A stretch of DNA of 6,903 bases from Candidatus Delongbacteria bacterium (GTDB lineage: Bacteria; UBA4055), in the NCBI GenBank assembly GCA_003477045.1, contig DMTS01000011.1:1281-8183 (forward strand), read 5' to 3'. Of this stretch, positions 1 through 6,335 are shown one piece after another (position 1 is the stretch's first letter; every line of letters begins with the position of its first letter). The notes beneath the pieces were generated by a model. It searched no databases and was not told the origin of the DNA. It was given only the letters and a program-made list of their open reading frames with translations. The position numbers and the translations under genes are program-made.

Positions 1-1962
1 ATTCTGGCCGGATACAGTTAAAATTACATTGCCCTCAAGAAAAGAATGATAGATGGAAACATCCCCGTTTGAGTCGCTTACTGAAGAATAAACAGTTCCA
101 TTCTGGAAAAGTGTTACTTTTGCACCTTCATAAGGCTGGCCTCCGGACATTATCTTTGTTGTATAATTTTCAACAAAGATCACTTCGTTAAGGTTTTCAA
201 CTATACGCGGTTTATCCGTCCTTACCATAAGGGATGCATCACCGAAAAGCGTCCATGTTTCAATTGTGGCAAGTGTCGATTCGTCCAGCGGGGCTTCGGC
301 TAAAGTAAGAACAGCGGCATTTACTGTGAGTGAGCCGAATGTAGTTCTTTTTTCGGTAGTGGAAAAACCGCTCCCCGGACCGGTTTCGTAATCGTAACCG
401 CCTATAAGTATATCATTGAAATAATCCTGCCCTCTCATCGGAGGAACCCACGGCTGACTTATTGAAGAGAACCATCCTGCGACCGCACCGCCGTCAACTT
501 TCTTCAACCATGCTTCTGCAAAGCAGTCTGAATAATAGTTCAGATGGCCCACGAGGCATGCTACTGAAATAACTAGAGGCAGCTTATTTCCGTTCGTAAG
601 TGAATTTACATTTGAGTTAGTAAATCTCGGTGTAGAGAATTCCTGATAGTAACCGTGTCCGGTATAATTGATCACCGAAACACCCTGATTAATACAACCG
701 GCGATCAGCGTTGAATTAGCTCCGTCAGCCTGGTAGCATGTCAGCCCGTCAGTATATGAAGAAGGCAAAAGTTTATTATTTATTATTATATCGTTATGGG
801 CTTCGTCGCTTTCCCCGTCGTCGCCGGCGCCTGCGCCTTCATTTGAAGCTATTCCGAGAGCTTTTGAATACCATTCCCCTTCGGTGTCAGGATATTTTTC
901 ATAGTTAATTGACTTATTTATCTGATTCGCAAGTTCGATCTCATTCTGAACCGAAAACCTGCCTATTATCACATCCTGATATTCGTCTCTGCCTACAATA
1001 TGCCCAAGAACCGGATCCTCGCTTCCGTCCGAAGATGTTACATCGTAATATTCAAACTTTGATTTGAGATTAGCCCAGTCGCCTACAAGCTGAACGAACA
1101 GGATATTGTTGTTTGATTCGTAGGCACTTTTGATTGTGAGCTCTTCATTAAGATCCGTCCCGTTAGGTGCTTCCAGAGTATTAACGGTATAACCGAGCTG
1201 CTTTTTCCAGTCAATATAAGGCTGAAGAGCATTTATTCCGCCATTTTCGGGGGTGTAAACTACGAGTATTTCACCGGTATCACTTACCTGAAGAGACTTT
1301 GTTTCATTATAATTAATGTATAAAGACCTGTAAACAGGTTCCATTTCTTCTGCGATAATATTGTTTTTATTTAAAAGGGCATTGACCGGCTTTGAATCGT
1401 TCTCGGATAATTTTAGACTGATCTTTTTTATAACCCTCAATATACCGGTTCCGGAATTATACTGGAACGGATAAACGATCAGGTTCATACCCCTGGTGTC
1501 TCTTAAAATGAAAGGAGTTGTCGCTTCGGCAATTTTTCCGGGGTAGAACTTATCGCTGACAGATCCGGAGCTTATTTCATAAGGTATGTTGTCTATATTC
1601 ATGCTTCTGGTAAGAATACCCCTGGAAGGGAGCATGGGAGCTTTTAGTACAATGTCGTAATATTCTTCTATCTCGAATTTTAAGTCTGAATTTTTGTCGT
1701 CTTTCAGCTGAACTGATGTTGAGAAATAAGGCAGTTCCGCATAACCTTTTATTTTCGTGGTTGAACCGCCCCCGATGATTATTTTTGTAAACTGCTTTCC
1801 GTTTATTTCGGTTTCTTCAATTTTAAAATCGTCAAGAAAAAAAGCAATATCCGATTCCGCTGAAGAAATCCTGCTGTAACTGAAATTCCTGTCGGCTGAA
1901 TCCGCAAAAAGCATCTTGCCGCATAATGCCGCAATAATAAAAATCATCAGTAATCTCTTCAT
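1..1962 (-). CDS. Gingipain-type secreted cysteine peptidase (family C25), C-terminus missing
   Basis: Partial gene: 654 residues are read with no stop and continue past base 1. Residues 1-20 look like a signal peptide (KR, then a hydrophobic LLMIFIIAAL stretch, ending LFA before Asp21), so the protein is exported. Residues about 21-223 match a gingipain pro-domain in place and size. The catalytic domain runs from about 224 (GEILVVYTP) to about 575 (WTLFGDASLMVRT). It holds the catalytic His436 in INYTGHG and the nucleophile Cys469 in SVACLVG, 33 residues apart as in gingipain R (His211/Cys244). Glu375 (SNEG) and Asp386 (ESD) lie where gingipain R has active-site and S1-pocket acids. The PMRGQD motif after the Cys is also kept. 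From about 580 an Ig-like beta domain begins. The start is ATG at 1962 with AGAGG at 1969-1973. A type IX secretion sorting domain would be expected downstream but cannot be seen. PorU, the C25 sorting peptidase, is the main alternative, though a His436 position close to pro-gingipain favours a secreted peptidase. Family call is firm; substrate is inferred. Confidence 0.9.
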   Translation of the reverse strand, partial: MKRLLMIFIIAALCGKMLFADSADRNFSYSRISSAESDIAFFLDDFKIEETEINGKQFTKIIIGGGSTTKIKGYAELPYFSTSVQLKDDKNSDLKFEIEEYYDIVLKAPMLPSRGILTRSMNIDNIPYEISSGSVSDKFYPGKIAEATTPFILRDTRGMNLIVYPFQYNSGTGILRVIKKISLKLSENDSKPVNALLNKNNIIAEEMEPVYRSLYINYNETKSLQVSDTGEILVVYTPENGGINALQPYIDWKKQLGYTVNTLEAPNGTDLNEELTIKSAYESNNNILFVQLVGDWANLKSKFEYYDVTSSDGSEDPVLGHIVGRDEYQDVIIGRFSVQNEIELANQINKSINYEKYPDTEGEWYSKALGIASNEGAGAGDDGESDEAHNDIIINNKLLPSSYTDGLTCYQADGANSTLIAGCINQGVSVINYTGHGYYQEFSTPRFTNSNVNSLTNGNKLPLVISVACLVGHLNYYSDCFAEAWLKKVDGGAVAGWFSSISQPWVPPMRGQDYFNDILIGGYDYETGPGSGFSTTEKRTTFGSLTVNAAVLTLAEAPLDESTLATIETWTLFGDASLMVRTDKPRIVENLNEVIFVENYTTKIMSGGQPYEGAKVTLFQNGTVYSSVSDSNGDVSIYHSFLEGNVILTVSGQN

Positions 1963-1987
1963 CTTAAACCTCTGTAAATTTGCCTCA

Positions 1988-2016
1988 AAACTAAGTCAGT
2001 TTATTACGAAAGTCAA
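1988..2016 (-). promoter_or_regulatory. Candidate sigma70-type promoter for the C25 peptidase
   Basis: On the minus strand, TTGACT (2016-2011) is followed after 17 bases by TAGTTT (1993-1988). The -35 box is 5/6 to consensus and the -10 box only 3/6, keeping TA---T. Transcription would start near 1981, giving a leader of about 20 bases that still includes the AGAGG ribosome binding site. Plausible from position, but the -10 is weak. Confidence 0.35.
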
Positions 2017-2030
2017 TGCTAAATATCACC

Positions 2031-2039
2031 TGTTATAAT
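2031..2039 (+). promoter_or_regulatory. acpP: Candidate extended -10 promoter upstream of acpP
   Basis: TGTTATAAT is a perfect -10 hexamer with an upstream TG extension. There is no good -35 at the right distance, which extended -10 promoters can tolerate. It would start transcription near 2046, upstream of the main promoter at 2054-2082, so acpP may have tandem promoters. In an AT-rich spacer this could arise by chance. Confidence 0.3.
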
Positions 2040-2053
2040 AAAGGATAAATTTC

Positions 2054-2082
2054 TTGACATCAAAAATCTCAGCGATTATATT
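2054..2082 (+). promoter_or_regulatory. acpP: Sigma70-type promoter of acpP
   Basis: A consensus -35 TTGACA (2054-2059), an optimal 17-base spacer and a 5/6 -10 box TATATT (2077-2082) point at acpP. The predicted start is near 2089, giving a leader of about 37 bases with AAGGAGA at 2114-2120. This is the best promoter in the window and fits the very high expression usual for acyl carrier protein. It probably also drives fabF and rnc by readthrough of the hairpin at 2391-2418. Confidence 0.75.
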
Positions 2083-2125
2083 TCAACGGAATTGATAATT
2101 AAACAAAACTCAAAAGGAGAATGAA

Positions 2126-2362
2126 ATGTCAGTTGAACAAAAAGTAAAAGAAATTATAATGGACGAACTCGGAGTTGACGAAGCCGCTGTAGTTCCTGAA
2201 GCATCTTTCATAAACGATCTGGGAGCTGACTCGCTGGCTACTGTTGAACTTGTTATGAAATTCGAAGACGAATTTGATATAAAGATCGAAGAAGATGAAG
2301 CTGAAAAGATTACTACAGTAGGATCTGCAATAGATTTTATAAAAAAACAGCTCGGAGAATAA
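2126..2362 (+). CDS. acpP: Acyl carrier protein
   Basis: Complete 78-residue acidic protein, the usual length of bacterial ACP. It carries acyl intermediates of type II fatty acid synthesis in the cytoplasm as thioesters on 4'-phosphopantetheine. The attachment site is Ser36 in the GADSLATVELVM motif at the start of helix II, the helix that contacts partner enzymes. The rest follows the family: helix I (VEQKVKEIIMDELG), the PEASFINDLGADS loop, helix III with the acidic FDIKIEEDEAEKITTV stretch, and C-terminal helix IV (SAIDFIKKQLGE). The start is set by AAGGAGA at 2114-2120, 5 bases before ATG. It is followed by fabF, the standard neighbour. Apo-ACP would need a phosphopantetheinyl transferase (AcpS) encoded elsewhere. 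Nothing unusual is seen, and the family call is certain. Confidence 0.97.
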   Translation: MSVEQKVKEIIMDELGVDEAAVVPEASFINDLGADSLATVELVMKFEDEFDIKIEEDEAEKITTVGSAIDFIKKQLGE

Positions 2363-2390
2363 ACTCCGTCTATTTATATAGAAATAAAGG

Positions 2391-2418
2391 ATAAGGGAAA
2401 ATGTTTCCCTTATTTTTT
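2391..2418 (+). terminator. Hairpin plus T-run between acpP and fabF (terminator or attenuator)
   Basis: A perfect 10-bp inverted repeat, ATAAGGGAAA (2391-2400) with TTTCCCTTAT (2404-2413), has a 3-base ATG loop and leads into six Ts (2413-2418). This has the layout of a Rho-independent terminator, though the stem is only moderately GC-rich. No clear promoter is visible in the 40 bases before fabF, so it more likely acts as a partial terminator. That would make far more acpP mRNA than fabF-rnc mRNA. It could also be an RNA-processing or 3'-end stabilising hairpin. Confidence 0.7.
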
Positions 2419-2458
2419 ATAAGATAACAGCAAATTAACATAACTAAAGAGTTGGATT

Positions 2459-3703
2459 ATGAAAAGAAGGGTTGTAGTCACTGGAATGGGCGTATTTACT
2501 GCGCTGGGAACAGATGTTGAGGAGTTTTACAATAATCTTCTGAACGGTGTTTCGGGAATAAGCACGATCGAACGGTTCGACACTGCCGAAATGAGCGTAA
2601 AAATAGCGGGAGAGATCAAAAATTTCGATCCTGAGAAGTATTTTGAGAGAAATGAGGCCAAAAGACTTGACAGATTTACCCAGTACGCTTTAATCGCTGC
2701 AGAAAGCGCAATCAAGGACTGCGGAATGGATTTAAATACCGTTGACAGAGACCGCTTCGCCGTAATAACTGCTTCCGGAATAGGCGGAATGGAGACATGG
2801 CAGACAAACTATAAAGTTATGCTTGAGAAAGGCCCGAGAAGGGTCAGCCCTTTGTTTATACCTATGATGATCTCTGATATAGCCGCAGGAAGGATATCAA
2901 TGAAGTGGGACCTGAAAGGACCTAACTACTCATTAACCTCTGCCTGTGCATCTTCAGGTCACGCGATAGGAACGGCATACAGAACTATTCAGTACGGAGA
3001 CGCCGATTTCGCTATCTGCGGAGGAGCTGAAGCAGTTATCACAGACCTTGCAATTGCAGGATTCGCCAATATGAAAGCTCTTTCAACACGAAATGATGAA
3101 CCGCAGAAAGCAAGCAGACCTTTTGATAAAGACAGAGACGGATTCGTTATGGGAGAAGGATCGGGAATGCTGATCCTTGAAGAATACGAACATGCTGTAA
3201 AAAGAGGTGCAAAGATATACGCGGAGATGGCCGGCATCGGTTTTTCCGGAGACGCGAAAGACATCGTTGCCCCGGATCCCGAAGGCAACGGAGCGAAAAG
3301 AGCTATGCTCGCAGCTGTGAATGACGCAGGTATAAAACCTGAAGATATTGACCATATTAACACGCACGGTACAGCTACACCTACAGGAGATTACGCAGAA
3401 ACAGCAGGAATAAAACTGGCTTTCGGAGATCATGCATATAAGATCGCGATAAACTCAACGAAATCAATGACCGGGCATCTTCTCGGAGCAGCCGGAGCGA
3501 TCGAACTGATCGGAACCGTCAAAGCTGTTCAGACCGATACAGTTCATCCGACGATTAACCTGGACAATCAGGACCTGCCCGCGTGTGATTTGAATTATAC
3601 GCCCAACAAATTTATCAACAGAACCGTTAAATATGCAATAAGCAATACTTTCGGCTTCGGCGGGCACAATGCTTCAATACTTGTAAAAAAGTTTGAAGGG
3701 TAA
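2459..3703 (+). CDS. fabF: 3-oxoacyl-[acyl-carrier-protein] synthase II (KAS II)
   Basis: Complete 414-residue thiolase-fold condensing enzyme, the normal length for FabF. It extends acyl-ACP by two carbons through decarboxylative condensation with malonyl-ACP in the cytoplasm. The catalytic triad falls at the same numbers as in E. coli FabF: Cys163 in SACASSGH, His303 in NTHGTATPTGD, and His340 in KSMTGHLLGAAG. The C-terminal FGFGGHNAS glycine-rich loop is also present. The N-terminus (RRVVVTGMG) is typical and supports the ATG at 2459; the ribosome binding site is a modest AAAGAG at 2446-2451. The Cys-His-His triad separates it from FabH (Cys-His-Asn). FabB is the remaining alternative, but the acpP neighbour and sequence style favour FabF. 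It is 96 bases after acpP, with a terminator-like hairpin between them. Its last codons contain the ribosome binding site for rnc. Confidence 0.96.
   Translation: MKRRVVVTGMGVFTALGTDVEEFYNNLLNGVSGISTIERFDTAEMSVKIAGEIKNFDPEKYFERNEAKRLDRFTQYALIAAESAIKDCGMDLNTVDRDRFAVITASGIGGMETWQTNYKVMLEKGPRRVSPLFIPMMISDIAAGRISMKWDLKGPNYSLTSACASSGHAIGTAYRTIQYGDADFAICGGAEAVITDLAIAGFANMKALSTRNDEPQKASRPFDKDRDGFVMGEGSGMLILEEYEHAVKRGAKIYAEMAGIGFSGDAKDIVAPDPEGNGAKRAMLAAVNDAGIKPEDIDHINTHGTATPTGDYAETAGIKLAFGDHAYKIAINSTKSMTGHLLGAAGAIELIGTVKAVQTDTVHPTINLDNQDLPACDLNYTPNKFINRTVKYAISNTFGFGGHNASILVKKFEG
3695..3700 (+). promoter_or_regulatory. rnc: Ribosome binding site of rnc inside the end of fabF
   Basis: GAAGGG lies in the last codons of fabF, 5 bases before the TTG at 3706 and just ahead of the fabF stop (3701-3703). 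It fixes TTG as the rnc start and suggests that ribosomes finishing fabF restart on rnc. Confidence 0.6.
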
Positions 3704-3705
3704 TT

Positions 3706-4473
3706 TTGCTCACTAAACTTCTTAAAAAGTTTTTAAATAAAAACCGGTCCTATTCAAAAGAGCTCCTCAAATCAGTCGGGGAGCTTGAGACAAGGCTGGG
3801 ATATTCCTTCAAAGAAAAAAACCTGTTGATCCAGGCATTAAAGCACCGCTCCTATATTTCTGTCAAAAGTGAAGAAAGAAACAGTTCGAACGAAAGGCTG
3901 GAATTTTTAGGTGACTCCGTGCTCAGTTTTTTAGTTTCAAAACACCTTTATAAATCTTTTTCAGATCAGCCCGAGGGCGAATTAAGTAAAATGAGATCCA
4001 TACTTGTATCCGGCGACAACCTTTGCGGTATTGCGAGAAAACTCAATCTCGGAAAGTATATCCTCGTCAGCGAATATGAAGATAGATCCGGAGGAAGAGA
4101 AAAGGACTCGATCCTTGAAGACTGTATGGAGGCTGTCATCGGCGCAGTTTATCTAGACGGCGGCGTAATAAAAGCTCAGAAAATGATAAAAGATATTTTT
4201 CTTGATAATTGCGAGACAGTTCTTTCAGAGAAAAAGAACTCGAATTATAAATCTGAACTGTTAGAACTTGTTCAGTCGCACGGGATCGAACCTCCGACTT
4301 ACGAAATTGCCAAGGAAGAGGGTCCTGAGCATGACAAAATTTTTACTGTTAATGTAATTATAAAAGGCAAGATAATTGCGGAAGGAAAAGCGAATTCCAA
4401 AAAAAGGGCTGAACAGGTTGCGAGTTCAAATGCTTTGAACAGAATTAACAGCGATAAAAAATTCTTCAGATAG
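3706..4473 (+). CDS. rnc: Ribonuclease III
   Basis: Complete 255-residue endoribonuclease that cuts double-stranded RNA, acting in rRNA precursor processing and mRNA turnover. The RNase III domain spans about residues 25-170 and carries the signature NERLEFLGDSVL with metal ligands Glu66 and Asp70. The second pair, Asp139 and Glu142, sits in EDCMEAVIGAVYLD. A double-stranded-RNA-binding domain follows at about 180-248 (NYKSELLELVQ through KKRAEQVASSNAL). All four catalytic acids are intact. The start is TTG at 3706, only 2 bases after the fabF stop and with GAAGGG 5 bases upstream. No ATG or GTG gives a full domain. About 25 basic residues (KLLKKFLNKNR) precede the conserved domain, making it longer than the 226-residue E. 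coli enzyme. Such N-terminal extensions occur in Bacteroidota-type RNase III. The acpP-fabF-rnc order is widespread in bacteria. Confidence 0.95.
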   Translation: MLTKLLKKFLNKNRSYSKELLKSVGELETRLGYSFKEKNLLIQALKHRSYISVKSEERNSSNERLEFLGDSVLSFLVSKHLYKSFSDQPEGELSKMRSILVSGDNLCGIARKLNLGKYILVSEYEDRSGGREKDSILEDCMEAVIGAVYLDGGVIKAQKMIKDIFLDNCETVLSEKKNSNYKSELLELVQSHGIEPPTYEIAKEEGPEHDKIFTVNVIIKGKIIAEGKANSKKRAEQVASSNALNRINSDKKFFR

Positions 4474-4499
4474 AACTTATTTTTTAATAATTTGTCCTG

Positions 4500-4525
4500 A
4501 AAAGTGGCAATTCACACTTTTTTTT
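4500..4525 (+). terminator. Possible weak intrinsic terminator after rnc
   Basis: AAAAGTG (4500-4506) pairs with CACTTTT (4515-4521) across an 8-base loop, and the Ts continue to 4525 (eight in a row from 4518). The poly-T is good, but the stem is short with only two G-C pairs, so termination is probably partial. It separates rnc from the FabK-like gene. Confidence 0.4.
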
Positions 4526-4568
4526 CTTATATTACGCGAAGTATATTTAATGAACAGGAATATTAGTG

Positions 4569-5675
4569 ATGAAAAATGTATTGCCGGCCTTAAAAATAGG
4601 AGATCTTGTCATTCCGAAACCTATTATTCAGGGCGGTATGGGAGTTGGAATATCTCTGTCCGGATTGGCAACTGCAGTCGCCAATGAAGGCGGTATAGGT
4701 GTAATAGCAGCTGTCGGAGTAGGATTGTTGGAGAACGACTTCGCTGCCAATTATCAGGAAGCGAACCAGAGAGCCTTAAGGAATGAAATAAGAAAAACCC
4801 GGAAAAACACAAAAGGAGTGATCGGACTAAACGTCATGATGGCTCTGACCGACTATAAAGAAATTTTAAACATAGCAATTGATGAAAAAGTTGATGTTCT
4901 TTTACTTGGAGCCGGGCTCCCGATAGATATCCCGAATGAAGTGGGGATCGACAGACTTAAAGAATCTAATGTTAAAATAATCCCTATCGTTTCATCAGGG
5001 ATCGCCGCGAAAATAATTCTGCGCAAATGGGACAGAAATTTCGGGTTTATCCCGGATGCTTTTGTGGTTGAAGGTCCTCTGGCGGGAGGACATCTCGGCT
5101 ATAAAAAAGACGAGCTTGATCTTGAAAGCAATAAGCTGGAAAATCTTCTGCCTAAAGTAATAGCCGAGGTCAAAATTTTCGAAGAAAAATATAAAAAAGA
5201 AATACCGGTTATTGCTGCCGGCGGTATCTTTACAGGAAGCGATATTTATAATATTATGAAAAATACCGGAGCGAAGGGGGTTCAGATGGGAACCAGATTC
5301 GTAGCTACAACAGAATGCGATGCTACGGATGAATTCAAGAACGAATACATCAAATGTAAAAAAGAAGACATTGTTATTATAAACAGCCCTGTCGGTCTTC
5401 CCGGAAGAGCGATTAACAACAATTTTCTTAAGCATGTTGATGATGAAAATAAGCCGAAGATAAGATGTCCGTGGGTATGTTTGAACAGCTGCAATATAAA
5501 AACCGCACATTACTGTATCGGAATGGCATTAGCCAATGCGAAAAGAGGCGATCTTGAGAACGGCTACGCATTCTGCGGAGCTAATGCTTATAGAGTTGAC
5601 AAGATAGTTTCAGTGCATGAATTGTTCGAAGAGCTTGAGAATGAATATTCTATTGCGGTTGATCAGAATAAATAA
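4569..5675 (+). CDS. FabK-like enoyl-ACP reductase / nitronate monooxygenase family FMN protein
   Basis: Complete 368-residue TIM-barrel flavoprotein of the 2-nitropropane dioxygenase/FabK family. Visible FMN-site elements are IIQGGMGVG (19-27), LLLGAGLP, EGPLAGGHLG with the conserved active-site His175, AAGGI (216-220) and VQMGTRF (238-244). The family contains two activities: FabK, which reduces enoyl-ACP with NAD(P)H, and nitronate monooxygenase. Location just after acpP-fabF-rnc favours a fatty-acid role, but sequence alone does not settle it, so no symbol is given. It is longer than the roughly 320-residue pneumococcal FabK because of a C-terminal region with Cys300, Cys304, Cys308, Cys316 and Cys336, ending FCGANAYRVDKIVSV. 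The same tail style is seen in homologues from Clostridia and Fusobacteria annotated as nitronate monooxygenases. The start is ATG at 4569 with AGGA at 4556-4559; a GTG directly before it (4566) is an equally spaced alternative that adds one residue. Confidence 0.85.
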   Translation: MKNVLPALKIGDLVIPKPIIQGGMGVGISLSGLATAVANEGGIGVIAAVGVGLLENDFAANYQEANQRALRNEIRKTRKNTKGVIGLNVMMALTDYKEILNIAIDEKVDVLLLGAGLPIDIPNEVGIDRLKESNVKIIPIVSSGIAAKIILRKWDRNFGFIPDAFVVEGPLAGGHLGYKKDELDLESNKLENLLPKVIAEVKIFEEKYKKEIPVIAAGGIFTGSDIYNIMKNTGAKGVQMGTRFVATTECDATDEFKNEYIKCKKEDIVIINSPVGLPGRAINNNFLKHVDDENKPKIRCPWVCLNSCNIKTAHYCIGMALANAKRGDLENGYAFCGANAYRVDKIVSVHELFEELENEYSIAVDQNK

Positions 5676-5700
5676 ATATATAAAATTTTTGTATAAATAA

Positions 5701-5726
5701 AAAAGGGCGGTTACAACCGCCCTTTT
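5701..5726. terminator. Bidirectional intrinsic terminator between convergent operons
   Basis: A perfect 12-bp inverted repeat, AAAAGGGCGGTT (5701-5712) with AACCGCCCTTTT (5715-5726), separated by AC. The innermost A-T pairs probably open to make a 4-6 base loop around a solid GGGCGG/CCGCCC core. Read on the plus strand it ends in TTTTCTTT, and on the minus strand in TTTTTTATTTAT. It therefore stops the FabK-like transcript arriving from the left and the infC-rpmI-rplT transcript arriving from the right. It begins 26 bases past one stop codon and 6 bases past the other. Confidence 0.9.
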
Positions 5727-5731
5727 CTTTG

Positions 5732-6076
5732 CTACTTAACGCTTTCAACTAGTTTTGCAAATCCTGCAGGATCCTCGACTGCCATGGAAGCGAGCACCTT
5801 CCTGTCCAGTTCGATATTCTTAAGTGTAAGCTTGTGCATAAATTCGGAATATGACAGACCGCTTAATCTTGCGGCTGCATTGATCCTGATTATCCAAAGC
5901 TCTCTGAATTTTCTCTTTTTGACTTTCCTGTCCCGATAGGCGTACTGACCCGCCTTCTTGGTCGCGTCGTATGCTGCTTCCAGCAGCTTACTCCGTCTTC
6001 CCCAATAACCTTTCGCGGCCTTTAAGACCTTCTTTCTACGGTTACGGGAGGCTACTCTTGTGTTAGCTCTTGGCAT
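5732..6076 (-). CDS. rplT: 50S ribosomal protein L20
   Basis: Complete 114-residue, strongly basic protein of normal L20 length. L20 binds 23S rRNA early in 50S assembly and in many bacteria represses its own operon by binding the mRNA leader. The N-terminal RNA-binding arm (MPRANTRVASRNRRKKVLKA, then KGYWGRRSKL) and the family signature around KKRKFRELWIIRINAAAR are both clear. The C-terminal globular part includes GLSYSEFMH and IELDRKVLASMAV. The start is ATG at 6076 with GGAG at 6085-6082, 5 bases upstream. It lies 29 bases after rpmI and is the last gene of the operon; the shared terminator follows within a few bases of its stop. No operator structure is obvious in the short rpmI-rplT gap. 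Confidence 0.98.
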   Translation of the reverse strand: MPRANTRVASRNRRKKVLKAAKGYWGRRSKLLEAAYDATKKAGQYAYRDRKVKKRKFRELWIIRINAAARLSGLSYSEFMHKLTLKNIELDRKVLASMAVEDPAGFAKLVESVK

Positions 6077-6105
6077 TTTTTCTCCTTTTTTTTACGGTTT
6101 CTGTC

Positions 6106-6303
6106 TTACACGCCTGTTAAAAGTGTTCTTACTCTTACGGAATCAACTTCAGACAGAATGTCGCCTCTTCTTGATTTTCTTTTTCTTTTCTGCGATCTGT
6201 TGGAAAGCAGATGGCTTGTGAAAGCGGATCCGATCTTAATTTTTCCGCTTGATGTAAGCCTCATTCTCTTTCTCGCAGCTCTGTGCGATTTGATCTTTGG
6301 CAT
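6106..6303 (-). CDS. rpmI: 50S ribosomal protein L35
   Basis: Complete 65-residue, very basic protein, the usual size of L35, a small component of the large ribosomal subunit. The diagnostic N-terminus MPKIKSHRAARKR and the following TSSGKIK, then AFTSHLLSNRSQKRKRKSR, match the family throughout. The start is ATG at 6303 with AAGGAG at 6317-6312, 8 bases upstream. It sits between infC (32-base gap) and rplT (29-base gap), the order found in most bacteria, so all three are expected on one mRNA. Confidence 0.97.
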   Translation of the reverse strand: MPKIKSHRAARKRMRLTSSGKIKIGSAFTSHLLSNRSQKRKRKSRRGDILSEVDSVRVRTLLTGV

Positions 6304-6335
6304 TTCCTGTACTCCTTGCTCGTTTGTTTTCAGCG

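Noticed and set aside
1918..1962. Lipoprotein signal (Cys14) at the N-terminus of the C25 peptidase
   Set aside because: The residues before the Cys are A-A-L, so Leu at -1 breaks the lipobox rule. A signal peptidase I site after LFA (residue 20) fits better.
2090..2100. Short palindrome AATT-GAT-AATT in the acpP leader, considered as an operator
   Set aside because: Four-base AT arms in AT-rich DNA are expected by chance, and it does not match a fatty-acid regulator site that I recognise.
2340..2347. A7 run near the end of acpP as a frameshift site
   Set aside because: The protein has normal ACP length and C-terminus in frame, and no conserved extension appears in the other frames.
2353..2368. 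Small hairpin CGGAG/CTCCG over the acpP stop codon
   Set aside because: Only 5 bp with no T-run after it; the hairpin 25 bases downstream explains the region better.
4526..4550. Promoter for the FabK-like gene (TATATT at 4542-4547)
   Set aside because: No acceptable -35 at 16-18 bases; the position falls in the terminator poly-T, and TTCACA at 4511-4516 is 25 bases away.
4995..5510. Long minus-strand open frame inside the FabK-like gene
   Set aside because: Shadow of the plus-strand gene: no ribosome binding site, low-complexity F/I/N composition and no recognisable domain. The same applies to the other antisense frames within fabF, rnc and infC.
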